Below are positions 31,713 through 44,525 of a DNA stretch of 64,000 bases, one piece after another. The DNA is from Ovis canadensis (lineage: Eukaryota; Chordata; Mammalia; Artiodactyla; Bovidae): the NCBI RefSeq assembly GCF_042477335.2, contig NC_091263.1:70984501-71048500 (forward strand), in the 5' to 3' direction. How positions within the stretch are numbered: the stretch's first letter is position 1; each line of letters begins with the position of its first letter. Both the position numbers and the translations under genes were made by a program. The notes below the pieces were generated by a model. The model searched no databases. It was not told where the DNA came from and was given only the letters and a program-made list of their open reading frames with translations.

Positions 31713-31932
31713 TTTTTTTTTTTTTAAATTTATGGTAGATGTGGTGGGTCTTTGTTGCTATGTATGGGATTCTCATCGCGAGGCCTCTCCTGTTGCTGAG
31801 CACAGGCTTGGTTCTTGCGTCGCTCAGGCTTAATTGGTCTGCAGCATGTGGAATCTTCCCAGAGCAGGGATCGAACCCACGTCCCCTGTGTTGGCAGGCA
31901 GACTCTTCACCACTGCGCCTCCAGGGAAGTCC
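31713..31932 (-). repeat. CHR-type SINE with exact target duplications
   Basis: T-rich tail at left, tRNA-like head at right, flanked by CCTCACCAGAATCTT at 31,698-31,712 and 31,933-31,947. Confidence 0.95.
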
Positions 31933-33318
31933 CCTCACCAGAATCTTAAAAATTAGGTTTTGTAAATCTTTTGTATAGATTATGCAGTCACATGCTCCAG
32001 AATTTAAAGGATACAGAAAGTTACGCTGTTTAGAGTAAGTCTGCTTTCTCCTTTGTTTCCCGTACCCAGCTTTCTTTCGTGGAGGGAAGTGTGTTACGAG
32101 ATTCTTGGGTATCTGCCTGTTTTGTGATGATACAGGAATATTCACATGTTGTTGAGCTGCCCTTACTTCCTTTGGCAAATCGTCCAAGAGTCTCCTTTGC
32201 TTTTCAGACTAAGCATACAGTTCTTGCTTTTATATCTTGGTAGTGTGGATTTCTCTTACTATCTTCAGTGGAATTCAGAAGCCTTTTTTTTTTTTTTTTT
32301 TTTAAAGCACCTAAGTAAGTGCAGCAGGCTAGTGTGATGGAGGGTGAATTAGGCAAGTTCCTGCCTCAGTAACCTTATCTACTGAGGAGAGATTCACACG
32401 ATTTCCTCACTTTTATCTGTTCCTCTTTTAAGAGCCATTTTGAACACCATCTTCTAAATACATTTCCTGATCTTTTTCTCATTATGTTTTCTTCCTTGAA
32501 CCCTACCTTAAAACCATTGCATTTATTTTTCTGACTGTCTTTATCACATAGCCATTTGTGAGTTTATCATCCCATTAGATTATAAATTCAAGTTAATGCT
32601 TTCTACTCAGTGTGCAAGTCCTTCTTTGTTGACATTTGTGAAAAAATTTGAGAAATTGAGGGACCAGGTCTGTGCATTTTGGTGAAACTATTAAATCTAA
32701 ATCATTACATTTAATGCTAGACTTTATAATAAGACCTTTTATTTAAACTTAAATGGTTTGTGTATGTACTTTTTTGATAGTGTACACTGTAGATGTGATA
32801 TGTATTTATTGTGGTATGTATTTTATTAAAATATTTGTTTGCCTCTCATCTTTTCTCACAGGATTGTCTCTTAATCACCTTTGAATACCCAGAGTTTAGC
32901 ACAGTGTTTGGTGCCCCTGATTTCAGTTCAATTTGTTGAGTGTAAGGTGCTAAATGATGTTGATTGAACTGAATTTTTTATATAGATGTCTTAAACATCT
33001 CTGGCTAGATATAAGCTCCTTAGAGCTTATATGGGCCCCTTAGGCTTTTTTGGAGGGAGTGGTGGAGATAAGCTATACATAACATACAGTTTACTGTTTT
33101 AACCACATTTGAGTGTATTATTCCATGGCATCAAGTGCGCATAGTGTTGTGCAAACATGACCGCTACTCTGTTTCTAGAAATTTTTCATCATACCAGATA
33201 GAACCTTGTAACAATTATATTGATACAATAACTCCCAATTCCTCCCTACCTCCAGCCCCTGGTAAGCTCTGCTTTCTCTTTGAATTTGCTAGTCCAAGTA
33301 TCTCATATAAAGGGAATC

Positions 33319-33762
33319 ATTGTTACTCAGTCAGTTGTGTCCCACTCTTTGCAACCCCATGGACTGCAGCACGCCAGACCTCCCTGTCCTTCACCATCTC
33401 CCAGAGCTCTCTCAAACTCATGTCCATCGAGTTGGTGATGCTATCCAGCCATCTCACCCTTTGTCATGCCCTTCTCCTCCTGCCTTCAGTCTTTCCCAGC
33501 ATCAGGGTCTTTTCCAGTGAGTCAGCTCTTTGCATCAGGTGGCCAGAATATTGGAGCTTCAGTTTCAGCATCAGTCCTTCCAGTGAATATTCAGGGTTGG
33601 TCTCCTTTAGGATGGACTGGTTGGCTCTCCTTGCAGTCCAAAGGACTCTCAAGAGTCTTTTCCAGCACCACAGTTCAAAAGCATCAATTCTTTGGCTCTC
33701 AGCCTTCTTTATGGTCCGACTCTCACATCCATACATGACAACTGGAAAAACCATAGCTTTAA
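33319..33762 (-). mobile_element. BovB LINE 3' fragment inserted in L1
   Basis: Reversed BovB 3' end from GTTACTCAGTCAGTTGTG to 'AAACCATAGCTTTAAC', 5' truncated. GGGAATCAT occurs on both sides (about 33,312-33,320 and 33,777-33,785) as a likely target duplication, although a few non-BovB bases lie between the right end and the repeat. Confidence 0.85.
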
Positions 33763-33897
33763 CTTTTGGATCTTTTGGGGAATCATACAATATTTATAAT
33801 TTTGTATCTGGCTTATTTCACTTACTGTTTTCAGGATTCATCCATATTATACTGTGTGTCAAAATTTTATTCCTTTTCATGGTTGAATAATAATATT

Positions 33898-33921
33898 CAT
33901 GCGCGCGCACACACACACACA
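33898..33921. repeat. (GC)n/(AC)n alternating tract
   Basis: CATGCGCGCGCACACACACA-type alternating purine-pyrimidine run, inside an L1. Such tracts favour Z-DNA. Confidence 0.8.
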
Positions 33922-34658
33922 ATATTTATCCTTTCAACAGTTGATGGGCTCTTAGGTTCCACATTTTGGCTTTTGTGAATAATGATGCTGTTAACATTGA
34001 TTTGTAAGTGTCTGTTTGAGTCTCTGCTTTTGTTTCATTTTACTGTATATACCCAGGAGTGGAATTGCTGGAACTGATGGTAATTCTGTCTGACTTTTGA
34101 GGAATTGCCAGATTATTTTCCACAGCAGCTGCATCATTTTATATTTCCACCAGCAATGCATGAGAGTTCCAGTTTATCTGCATCTTTGCTAATACTTGTT
34201 ATATTTTGTTTTTTGATAATAACTGTCCTAATGGATGTGAAGTGGCTCTAGGCTTTTCTCTTAACTGCTAATTAGATCAACTAAGCAAACCAGAAGTTTA
34301 GGAAGTTGGCTGTATTTGCATCTATGGAATTTTTCCTCCTTTATAAATGTATTTGTATATAATGTTCTTCAAAGAGGTAAATTAATTACACAATTAATGA
34401 CTGTTTTTGAAAAAAAAAAAAAGGTTTTTTATTAAGTTGGTACATGTAGTTGTTGCTGTTACCTTCCTTATACCCTTCATCCCCTTTTAATCTAAAATAT
34501 ATTCAGTTAACTTGTAAATAATTATTTCAATTAACCTTGAGTGGTAAGATATACCAAGTGAAAAAAGTAGGGTGCTAAAATATGTACATTAAAATTCTAT
34601 TTTTTATAAAGAAAAACATTTACATGCACCTATTAAAATGCTTCCCCTTCAATTTCAG

Positions 34659-34854
34659 ATACTACAGTGACATCATCCTGTATTGTCTGCCTCTTCTCTG
34701 CTCAGGCTGGAAGTGGCCGTTCCATGCGCCACATTCTTACAGCTTTCTTGAGAAGGCGCTCCTTTCCCCCGTCACCGCACGCACACAGCTGTCAGTTCTT
34801 GCTGTTGTAGCCTCTGTGTCATCCCGAGAGCTCTTAGCACATAGGCAGTCTTTG
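34659..34854 (+). other. Candidate internal exon (5' UTR type)
   Basis: Acceptor 'CCCCTTCAATTTCAG' ends at 34,658, and the donor TTTG|GTAAGT (34,851-34,860) is consensus at its intron side. The 196 bases between are richer in GC and CpG than the flanks and match no repeat. An open frame runs through all of it in one phase, but the small frame ATG 34,724 to TAG 34,810 (28 codons) and the lack of recognisable protein favour an untranslated, possibly alternatively spliced exon joined to the donor at 25,262. It would lengthen the 5' leader and add an upstream open frame. Confidence 0.5.
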
Positions 34855-35190
34855 GTAAGTCATGATTTTTTGTTTTTTTCCTACTTTAACAAGGCAAGGG
34901 CTATTTTTTTGAACTTTATATTCTTCAAAGCCACTGGCAGTTGAAATAGATTATTAGAAATTGTCAAATGATGTGCTTCTTACACTTTTCCACTCAGTTC
35001 TGTGCCAAGTTGCAGTATATAGAGAGGCATTCTGTTTTATTGGATTCTCTGTATCAGTACTTTCATGTGGTAGGTAGTGATTCAATATCCATGAGAAAAG
35101 TTTAGGATAAATAGTGTAATTACATCATTTCTCCATCAATAGTTTATTCAGATATTTAAACATTAATTTTGTGCAAGGTACTGTACTGGC

Positions 35191-35386
35191 GTGTGTGCTA
35201 AGTCACTTTGGTCATGTCTGACTCTTTGCGACCCTATGGACTGTAGCCCACCAGGCTCCTCTATCCATGGGGATTCTCTAGGAAAGAATACTGGAGTGGG
35301 TTGCCATGCCCTCCTCCAGGGGATTGTCCCGACCCAGGGATCGAACTTGCGTCTCCTTTGACTCTTGCATTGCAGGTGGATTCTGA
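35191..35386 (-). repeat. Bov-tA SINE
   Basis: Minus-strand Bov-tA (GACTCTTTGCGACCCTATGG ... CAGGGATCGAACTTGCGTC). Confidence 0.9.
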
Positions 35387-37034
35387 CGGAGTATATAACA
35401 AGATGTAGGAGACACATACAGCTCTTTTCCTTAAGGCATTCAGACTTTGACATGTAATTACATAGGTTACATTTTCATATTTAGTTTCTTTTTTTACTCC
35501 TGTGGCAAAGTAGCTGGGTATAAATTAGAGTTTTAATGAATTAATGGTCCAGTTTACAGTGGAAACCTCTGAACATGTCCTTGGTTTAAGAAAAATATTC
35601 TTGAAAAGTTGATTTAAAGTATTTTCTGGGAAACAAATGGTTTTACAGATATACCTTATTGTAATTCTTACAAGTTCTCAAAACAAGCAAGATGCTTACC
35701 TTTGGTGGTATCATTGAAGACCAGGGAATTTTTCTGTATGAAAGCCATTGACTCCAAAGGAATCATTGGAGAAATGACTGAATCAGATGGTTACTTCTTG
35801 AAATAGCTTTGGCAAGGTTGTAAACCTGGAGGAGTACTTATCTTGAGCGTAAATCTCAAATGCCTGCCCAAGTGAGAGAGGCCAGTGTGCAGAATGGTGG
35901 ATTCACTTATTTTGTATTTCATGTCTTTATTTTATTAAATTTTTTTCATGTCTTTATTTTTGAAGAAAGCGCATGGCTATTTTTTAAATCACTTGTTGAT
36001 TATGCAGGACTTGCCACTAAAATTTATGCCTTTTATGTGGAACAGAAATTATTGGTATGGTTAAGTCAGTGTTTCCAGGCATTAGCTTAGCAGGATGAGA
36101 TGTCTGGGTGGTTTTTATTTCCTCTTCTTCCCCTTCCACTCTGTAGCTGTTTTTTACTTCGTTATTACCCGACCATCAGAGTGATCATACTTAAACCATA
36201 TTTTATTTGTGTGTTGCATATTTTTCTACTTGTGTTTAAGGATATACTTTGTAAATAGCTCCGTTCATTTAAAAATGAACAGTTGCTGCTTAAATGAAGA
36301 AGCAGTGACTGATTTGGAGATGAAAAGTAAAATGAATTAAAGAGTTTAGACAAAGTGACTTAAAATGAAAATAATGAAAAACTAAGAGTTAAAAATAAAA
36401 TCGGCTCCATATGTCTTTCACTGTGGAACTGATGTTTCAATGTAATTGTTTGAACTAGCTGATGAACTTTTAAAAAATTAGTTATCCTTTAAAAGAGTTA
36501 GGTTCTTTTCTAAACTTGGGCAGCCCAGCTTGCTAACTATGAGAAGGGTAGAGTATCACATTTCTTCATGTGCGTTTATGCTGGCCAGTCATCTGATGAA
36601 GTTACCAGTTTGTGGTCAGAAGTTGAGAAAGAGGGGTGAGGAAACTCAAAATATTGACACACACCCCACCTTGCAGTGCCTCTGAGCTGCCCTTTTGGAC
36701 TGGTTGGGAAACTAGCTAAGCCATTTCCAAACCAGACTTATTATTGTTTCCTAGCTTGGATGAGATGATATTTTAAGTGTTGGAGTGTGTCTGTTTCAGC
36801 AGAAACTTTTTATGTGTGAGGGTGGGTTTTTTCCAGTGTTGTGTGACCAGTTGAATGAAAAAAAGGAAAAAAAAAGAAAATAGAAAAACACGTACTCCTT
36901 AAAGGAAGCTTGGAGTAATCTTGAAAAATTGATCACTCAGTCCCTCAGATGGAACAGAGCTAGACTGAGCAAAGAAATGAGCTTAAAGGAGAAACGAAGA
37001 GTGAAACTGCATTGTCAGTATATTAAAGTGAGCA

Positions 37035-37157
37035 GGGAATTCCCTGGCAGTCCAGTGGTTAGTGTTCTGCACTCTCACTGCGGGGAACCTGGGTTCAAGC
37101 CGTGTGTTGTGGCAAAAAAAACACCAAAACCCCAAAAAACAAAAAGAAGAAATAAGT
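37035..37157 (+). repeat. CHR-type SINE, short
   Basis: 'GGGAATTCCCTGGCAGTCCA' head, then an A-rich tail with CCAAAA blocks. Confidence 0.8.
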
Positions 37158-37384
37158 ATTCAACTATGTTTTTGTCCTGCCAAAAAAGTATTTTAATAGT
37201 CCAGGCAGTTTCAGCCATCACTCACTCCTTATGGTACTGAGCATATGTTCTTGGGAGATTTTGATTGCAGTTGAAGAAAGTGAATCTATTCTTTGTCATT
37301 CTCAATTCTTCCATGCTTTATAATTCGACCATCTCATAATTGAGTATGTTTTTTTTTTGTCTAAAGATACATTAAAAAAAAAAG

Positions 37385-37545
37385 CCATCCTGAAGATAAC
37401 AGCTTACCTTTATCTTAACTACTGCATACCAGATTCTTTTAAGAGTTTACCTTAATTCGTTTAATCTTCCCATAAACCTGATGATGTAGGTACATTGTAA
37501 TCCTTACTTTAAAGAGGAAGAAGCACTGAGAAAGATGGAGTAAAT
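37385..37545 (+). repeat. MIR SINE remnant
   Basis: 'TCTTCCCATAAACCTGATGA ... AAGAGGAAGAAGCACTGAG' follows the MIR order. Confidence 0.5.
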
Positions 37546-37904
37546 ACTCTAAATATAGGCCATCGACTTAAGGAGAGATTTAAAGGGGTTTCTAGGTTAG
37601 TTTTTGACTGCATCCTACACCCTCTCTGCACCTCAGAATGTAACCCGAAGATGTGATGCAAACTTAAGGTTTTTGTTAGGTTTCTGGGAATGCTGTTTTA
37701 TAATTTTCTTTATGGCTTAGAGTAGATCCATTTCCTTCTCACAGGCCTTGTATAATTAACCCCACCTTGTCCTTGTGTTATTTCTTCATCTAAACTATAA
37801 GTTTATTGAGGGCTGGGATTGAGGCTACTCTAATTTGCCTCTCCAGATACTTATTTTTCACAGGACCCTCAGAGATATCCACCCCCGCCCCGCCCCCCCC
37901 CCCA

Positions 37905-38016
37905 CACTTTTTTTGACTGCACCATGCAGGATCTTAGTTCCACACCAGGGATCAAACCCCCACCCTCTGCAGGGGAAAGGAGGAATCTTAATCCCTGGAC
38001 CACCAGGGGAGTCCCG
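37905..38016 (-). repeat. CHR-type SINE, short
   Basis: 'TTTTTTTGACTGCACCATGC ... CACCAGGGATCAAACCC ... CACCAGGGGAGTCCC', flanked by GAGATATCC/GAGATACCC. Confidence 0.8.
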
Positions 38017-39126
38017 AGATACCCCTGTTGACGAGTTGTCTTTTCTAAACCTTTTTGACTTGAATAGAAATAATTAGTTCCATTACCTTTTTTCTGTAAG
38101 ATGATAATCATAGTGCTATGACTTTGTATGTGAAAACTTTTCTTCTAATCTTACGTGTTTAATTTAGGGAATTAGGTTAAAATAGCACTTTAAGAAGTAT
38201 TCTTTCTCTTTACCACTAATCAATATTTCATAAACTTCTAGGAACACTTAATCACTTGCATATGTATAAAGCAATTGTGGGCTCACCCTAAAGCCTTTAA
38301 AGTTTAGAGTGGTTGGGGGTACCCACCTAAGTTTGCCAGTTCTTATGAGAATATTTAAGCTGCTTAGACTTTTATGTGATAGTAGTACTCTGAAAAGTGA
38401 GCTTAGTGCAGAGATTTCTAAAATGATGTACTGGTTTTTGTAATTTTAAAAGTTCATTGTACAATTCAGTAATGATCCTGAGTTGGTGCTAGGCTTTGGA
38501 GTGCGTTCATGTTGTGGTCGGAGTGGCTGTCGGCGTCTCTGAGGCTAATGGGCTCAGCTTCAGTACTGCCATTCCCCTACTTTGTGCTCTCAGCCTGGTT
38601 TCTAATTTTCCGATTTACCAGGAGGATACGGAGTTAGAATACTTTAAGTAGTTAACTGGTTACAATCGACATATACTTCACGTATACCCTCTGTAGTTAA
38701 TAGACCTACTTTTAACTGTATTTTACTTTTTAGAACAGCGAAGTAGGATATTTTACATTTCTTCTAAGGCTTGTTGTAAGTTGTACATAGCATTAGGTTT
38801 ACTTCTCTTTGATGGTAAATCTTGTCTCATTTCTCCTACCATGGAGAAATACAAAAATAAGAAGCTTTTTGAGGAAATGATAAGTCTAAGCAGAGAAGGA
38901 GGTATTTTTCAGAAAGTTACCTTGGTTGTTAATTGCAGGTAATTTAGGCATGTGTTGATGTGTAGATAATTTAGGAATGTGTTTACAGGTTCCAAGATAT
39001 AGACTGATGGTTAAGCATCTAGAATTATTACTCCATGCAGGCTCTGCAGAAGATCTCTGGGAATAGAGAGATCATTTGCAGAGATCAAATGAACAAGATA
39101 GCATATTAGCTGTGTTATTTCCCCAA

Positions 39127-39356
39127 CTGGGCTTCCCAGGTGGCTCAGTGATAAAGGATTCTGCCTGCCAGTACAGGAGATGTAAGAGATGCGGGTTTGA
39201 TCCCTGGGTCGGAAAGATTCCCTGGAGGAGAACATGTCAGCCTACTCCAGTATTTTTGCCTAGAAAATTCCATGGACAGAGGAGCCTCGTGGGCTACAGG
39301 TCAAAATGGGGTCAAAAAGAGTCAGACACAACTGAGTGACTGAGCTCACAGCACAC
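39127..39356 (+). repeat. Bov-tA SINE
   Basis: 'GGGCTTCCCAGGTGGCTCAG' head and BovA body to 'GACACAACTGAGTGACTGAG'. Confidence 0.9.
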
Positions 39357-40155
39357 GTTAACCCGAGTAATGTGAGAGCTAAACAGTTGATCTGTATTTT
39401 GGAAGCTAGGACTTAATTTTGGAACATAGTAACCGTAGTAGTGAAGAGTGTTAGGCTTTGAACTCAGAAAAACCCAGGCTGGAGGTTTATGGCTGTCTGG
39501 AACTCCTGACTGTTCCATCATAATGGGGAACATTTACTGTGTCAGGCCAGCACTCTGTGCTTCACATGCATTGTTTAACTTTCGCAGTTTGTGAAACATG
39601 CTGAGTAGAGGGGAGTGAGCTCCAAGTCCATCTTAAGTAAATGTCATGAGTAAAGGGCTGTTTAAAGCTGTGGGCATCTTAGTGTGTTCAGGTCATTTAG
39701 TCTAGCAATAGTCTTTTCAAGCCCTTGCTACCCGTTTCTCCTCATTTCTCTCCTTTTGAACCAAAGAAAAACTCACAGCAGCTACAAAATATTACAACAG
39801 AATTTTAACTCCAGGGCAGTACCCAGGTGATTTTGATGTATAGGAGTTCTTTTGTATTGACTAATATTCAGAATTAGTGAGTCATGGTTTGTAGTTTAGC
39901 AGTCTTCTAATTACATGGAGATTTTATTTTATCTAATTTCTGTTTGTTACCAACTCTGAGTAGGAAAATTTTGGAGTGAAGATTAAAAAAGAATGACTAA
40001 AAACAGTTTACGAGACCAGTGCTCTAGTCCCTGAGCCACAGAGCCGTTAAACACAATGGAGCCTTCATCATGTTTGTCTTCACTGGTTATTCACTTGCTG
40101 CAGATTGTGAGAGTTAGCTTCTAAATAAGAGATTGTCTGTGAGCATTTTGAAATA

Positions 40156-40320
40156 CTTACTTGGCAGCGCCAGGCCTTGGTTGAGGCAGACAGGTCTGTA
40201 GTTGAGGCGCTCGAACCCTTAGCTGTGGCATGTGAGCTCTAGTTCCCCGACCAGGAATTCAACCCAGGCCTCCTTAAATTGGGAGTGTGGAGTACTAACC
40301 TCTGGACTACCCACGTCCCA
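40156..40320 (-). repeat. CHR-type SINE
   Basis: Body with 'TTCCCCGACCAGGAATTCAA' and 'ACCTCTGGACTACCCACGTCC'. Confidence 0.75.
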
Positions 40321-41101
40321 GGATTATATTTTTGATACTCTTCTATGCTGTATTATTTAATGGATAAGAAGAAAGAAAGGCTATGTGAGAAAAAGCATTG
40401 GGAAAACAACTGCTCTAAGATAATGAATTTGAACTAAATCATTATTTAGAAAAGAAGTAAAACTCTCTTAAATATGAAGGACATTTAAATTGCTTATGTT
40501 ATATAAAACAAATATTTTCCTTTATTCCGTATACCGCATTACCTATAAACTATTTATTTCAAAGTAGTAATAGTAATAATGTTAAACAATTATTTTTGTT
40601 TTTTAATGTGTTAAGGTAGACCTGTAATTCATAGAGTCTGAGAACCTGAGTTTTTTTGTTTGTTTTCCTTCCCTTATTGTCACTAAACCTTTTGAACTTC
40701 TTGTTTTCTTTGTCTACAGAAGAACTAGGAATAATACCTGGTTTTAGCCTGTTTAATAGCACTGTGAGATAGTGGAGAGGAATAAACTGTAAATTTATGT
40801 AAAATTTTAAGTTCTCTTGATTGAAGTAAACTTTCTCCACTCTATCTCAACCACAGGATGCATTGCTATATTCTTAGAAACTTGATATTAGGCTTAAGAA
40901 TATCTCTAAAATCTAGTTTAACACCAAAGTGCTGGTTGCCTTAGGTATTTGTGTTCTACCACTTTAATATTTTTAAGTGAAATAAAAGAGAGTAGTATTT
41001 GAATAAAAGCTCAAAAGTGAGGTTTTAAGACAGATTTTATATACTGATTCACTGAGGCATTTTCAAGAAAAATGCCATCCGTCTCTGTGAGATATTTACA
41101 C

Positions 41102-41123
41102 GTGTGTGTGTGTGTGTGTGTGT
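41102..41123 (+). repeat. (GT)n microsatellite
   Basis: Uninterrupted GT run of about eleven units. Confidence 0.95.
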
Positions 41124-41429
41124 TTCCCTACTCAGGAAAGAATAGTAAAATTTATTTGGTGGCTTGGCTTGGCTGAGGTACGGAGAGGGTAAAGCAGTCA
41201 ACCTTAACCCCAGGTTGGCGCAACTGCTTCTTGACTCTTTTAGGCCGAAGTCTTAGAACACTTTGGTTCTTGTACACTGAACTCCTGAAGAGCTTTCTGG
41301 ATTAATCGGGGTTGTTTTCGTTTGTTTTACTTACCATGGTCCAAAGGTGTCTAACCCTTCAGGAGAGTAACTGACAAGACAATCGATGAGGAATGTTTGA
41401 GTGAGTGCTCTGCTGAGGTCTGTATCTCC

Positions 41430-41620
41430 TGACGTCGATAGGGTAGTGTTTCCAGTCAAACATTTATCCATCAGATTAGGCCCTGAGTTAGATGATGGAC
41501 CTTAAACACAGGACTCGAGTCCCTGAAAGGCGCACGATGCGTACTGGCTGTCACGTTTCCATAGTTGTGCTCGCGCCGCATCTGGCTTGTCTCGGGCTGT
41601 TTATTAGCACTTTGTATGTG
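41430..41620. other. Intronic CpG cluster, function unknown
   Basis: About ten CpG, several within 41,515-41,600, in a CpG-poor region. It includes TGACGTC (41,430-41,436), a CRE-like core. No repeat or exon was recognised. Confidence 0.3.
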
Positions 41621-43319
41621 TGCTGCTCCCTAATAATCTTGTCCCTGAAACAGGCTTGCTTTCTGAACACTTTTTTTATAGCACATGGTAAGCCAAAAAA
41701 CAAAAAAAAACAACCAAGACTCTCCCAGAGTAATTAATTTATTACTGTTTTATTAATCTGGTGCTATTTATTCATTTTTAGAAATGCCTCTGAATGAAGC
41801 AGTTCTTTGAAGTTACTGCTAGAGCTGAGCCACAGGGTGAGAAGTCTGAAATGAATGTGTTGAGTTTAAAATGCCTGTATCATAACCTGTGTATTCTGGA
41901 TTCTGAGTTTCAGAATAAAGATCCCAGTTTCCTTTGTAATGTCACTTCTCAACAGCTTGTTAGGAATTGACTAGGAAATAACTTGATTTCTCTAAAAAAT
42001 TTTAAGCAAGTCAGTTTTCACAGACGCAGTATGGCCCCTGTATTTACTACCCTTTTACTTTGTTTGCATATCCGAGTGTTCCTTCCTGCTCTAACTGGCT
42101 TCTCAGTCACGTGGTGTTTTGTGTAGTTTGGGGCGTGAGGATTGTGGGAAGAGTGCTCAAAACTCTGCAGACTGTGGAAATGCAGCCTGTAAAGCCTTTT
42201 GCCTTAGCCAAGAGAATGTTTGTGACTTATCTGCTAATCCCTGGGAGTTGAGTGGTAGGTGCTGTGCTCTTAGGGCCATTTGAGGACAGAAGTGTACCTT
42301 GCTTGCCAGTGTTTAGACTTTTATAAAGATAATCTTACTTCTTGAAAGTATAAGATGAAAATCACTGGCACCCTGCTTCTGTTCCATTTCTTCAGTTTTT
42401 TGCTTGACTGTCCTGGTGCATGTTGTTCATGGAAACTCCCAGGAATGGGTTCTTGATTGTTTAAAAAAAAAAAAAAAAGAATTTGCTATAAAAATTGAGT
42501 TAAAAAAAAAGTGAGCTTTTCTTAACATTCCTATATTTGGATTATTTTAAAAAGAGTTGAGAAATTTATCATTTTAATCATCTAATTAGCTGTGGCCTGT
42601 GAAATGTGCTGACATTCAGCAGTTCCTTGTTTTTATTCACTGAGTTACTGGTTTCATCATTTTACTAAAATGGAGACTTATTTTTAGAGGTTACAACATA
42701 CGGCATTAGGCCCATAGCGAATATAGAGAAGGTGATGACTAGTAACTGATTCTAGAATCATTTGCAAACCTGATGTGAAAATGTATCAGTTTTCTCAAAT
42801 TTTAGCTTTTGTATGTTCTGAAATTGCTGAAAACTGTAACAAAACTTTGATTTTCTGTTTAATTTTGTTGATTAGTTTCATGGTTCACAACTTATGTATG
42901 TGAAGACTATTTTTTTAGATTGACATCCAGAAATTTAAACTGGAACTGCCATTGTTTGGTTATGCTTAAGAAATCATTCTTGTTTTGGGACATGTACCCC
43001 AAATATTTGTTAATTATTGTATTTCTGTTAGGCTGAACCACCCCTGCTCCTGTCTGATAGCCTACTCATTCTTTTGGATTCTGCATGATCTTAGGCATGT
43101 TTAAAAACACATTTCAACATTTCTTTAGTAGAGACACTGTGGCTTAAAACCACTTTTTATTTTCAGCAGTGTATATTTAGGACAAATGGATGTGTGTGTA
43201 GCTGGAACATGTTTACAGTTTAGTTTGACAGCAGGTGAACAAGAATGGTGCTTGGTTTTATTTTTATAATAAAACAACTGTGAAGAAAAATGCCAAACAA
43301 CACTAGGAAATCAAACTTT

Positions 43320-43495
43320 GGAAATAGCTCAAGCATGGTCGAATTCCATAATGGCTCCAACTGGCTATTACCAGCTAGCTTTTGTCTGTTCGGCATCTGT
43401 CTGGTAGAGCGGACTGCTAGCCAGTGGTTACGCTGTGCCGATTCTGCATTTGCAGAATTCCACAATTGTCAGTGTTCTAGTCCTGGAGTGTAGCC
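43320..43495. other. Unassigned segment with raised CpG
   Basis: Five CpG (from 43,339 to about 43,440) and an open 68-codon frame on + with an 81-codon frame on -. No recognisable protein, no repeat. Confidence 0.25.
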
Positions 43496-43964
43496 CCTCA
43501 GCATTGTGTGGATCATAAATGACTGGACTGATGATTTTTAGTAGAACTCAGCACTCACTGGACCTAGATGCCAGCCTTTATTATTCGTTCAGGAAGTGTC
43601 TTTAATGGCCAGTTGTATGCTAGACACTGAGAGGTGATGGGGTTTTTAGGGTAAACTGAACGCAGCTTCTTGGAACATACTATCGAGGGTAGACAATCAC
43701 TTGGTATCTAATATAATTTCAAAGTATTGTAAAAATGGCGTAAAGGATGGTGGAAACAGTAAAGCTCAGTAAAGAGGGGAAAATGCTGGGGAGAGACAGG
43801 ATACACTGAAACAGGATGGCCAAGGAGGTCCCCTGTGAGGAACCACATTTGAGTGGAAACGTGGTTGACAAGCTAGCAACAAGAAGGTCAGTGTGACAGG
43901 AATAAATGAACTAAGAGAGAGGATAGGGGATAAGGTGTAGAGCAGAGATAGAGGCCAGGTCATC

Positions 43965-44215
43965 ATGTAAGGCCTTGTAGGTCATAGTTTTGAAGAATTT
44001 GGCTTTTATTTTGAGTGTAATAGGGAACTAGTCACACTCAAAAGTAAGGACTTTAGCAGAGCAATCATGTGACCAGATTTGTGCCTTAAGGTAGTAGGTA
44101 GAGAATAGATTCGCAAGTTTTGAGAGTGGACATAGTGACACCTGCTGTAATCTAGGCAAGACATGATGGTGCTTTAGGTTGGAATGGTTGGGTTAAAGTG
44201 GTGGAGTTTGGAGGG
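43965..44215 (+). repeat. Ancient mammalian repeat, family not assigned
   Basis: 'ATGTAAGGCCTTGTAGGTCA ... GCTTTTATTTTGAGTGTAAT ... GTAATCTAGGCAAGACATGA' is a familiar old interspersed-repeat order. Confidence 0.5.
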
Positions 44216-44334
44216 TCTGACAGTATGTGTTGGATGATTAAATGTGGTGGGTGAGGAAAATACTAAAGGAATCAAGGATCATATCTAGTTTACTCTGTTG
44301 TGTGGGTAAGCACTATTATTACCAATAATATCAT

Positions 44335-44525
44335 GTAGTAATAGCTATTTTGAATTAAGTGCCCACAGTGTACCAGACAGTGAATTTTGTATTCTTTATA
44401 ATTTTTCATTTATTTCTCATAACCACTCCACCTCTTAAAATATATTCTTATTTTACAGTTGAAGAAATTAAGGCGTAGATGTTTTTTGCCCAATTCCACA
44501 CAGCCAAGAATGTTATTCATCAGCA
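44335..44525 (+). repeat. MIR SINE remnant
   Basis: 'AAGTGCCCACAGTGTACCAG ... TTACAGTTGAAGAAATTAAG ... CACACAGCCAAGAATG'. Confidence 0.65.

Larger units (their letters stand above)
33040..34245 (-). repeat. Old L1 LINE 3' region split by BovB
   Basis: Reversed L1 phrases 'TTTACTGTTTTAACCACATT', 'TCCCTACCTCCAGCCCCTGG', 'AGGAGTGGAATTGCTGG' and 'CATTTTATATTTCCACCAGC' occur in order on both sides of the BovB at 33,319-33,762. Confidence 0.8.

Noticed and set aside
33135-33890. 251-codon + strand frame
   Set aside because: It reads antisense through L1 and an inserted BovB 3' end, so it is an artefact of reversed repeats.
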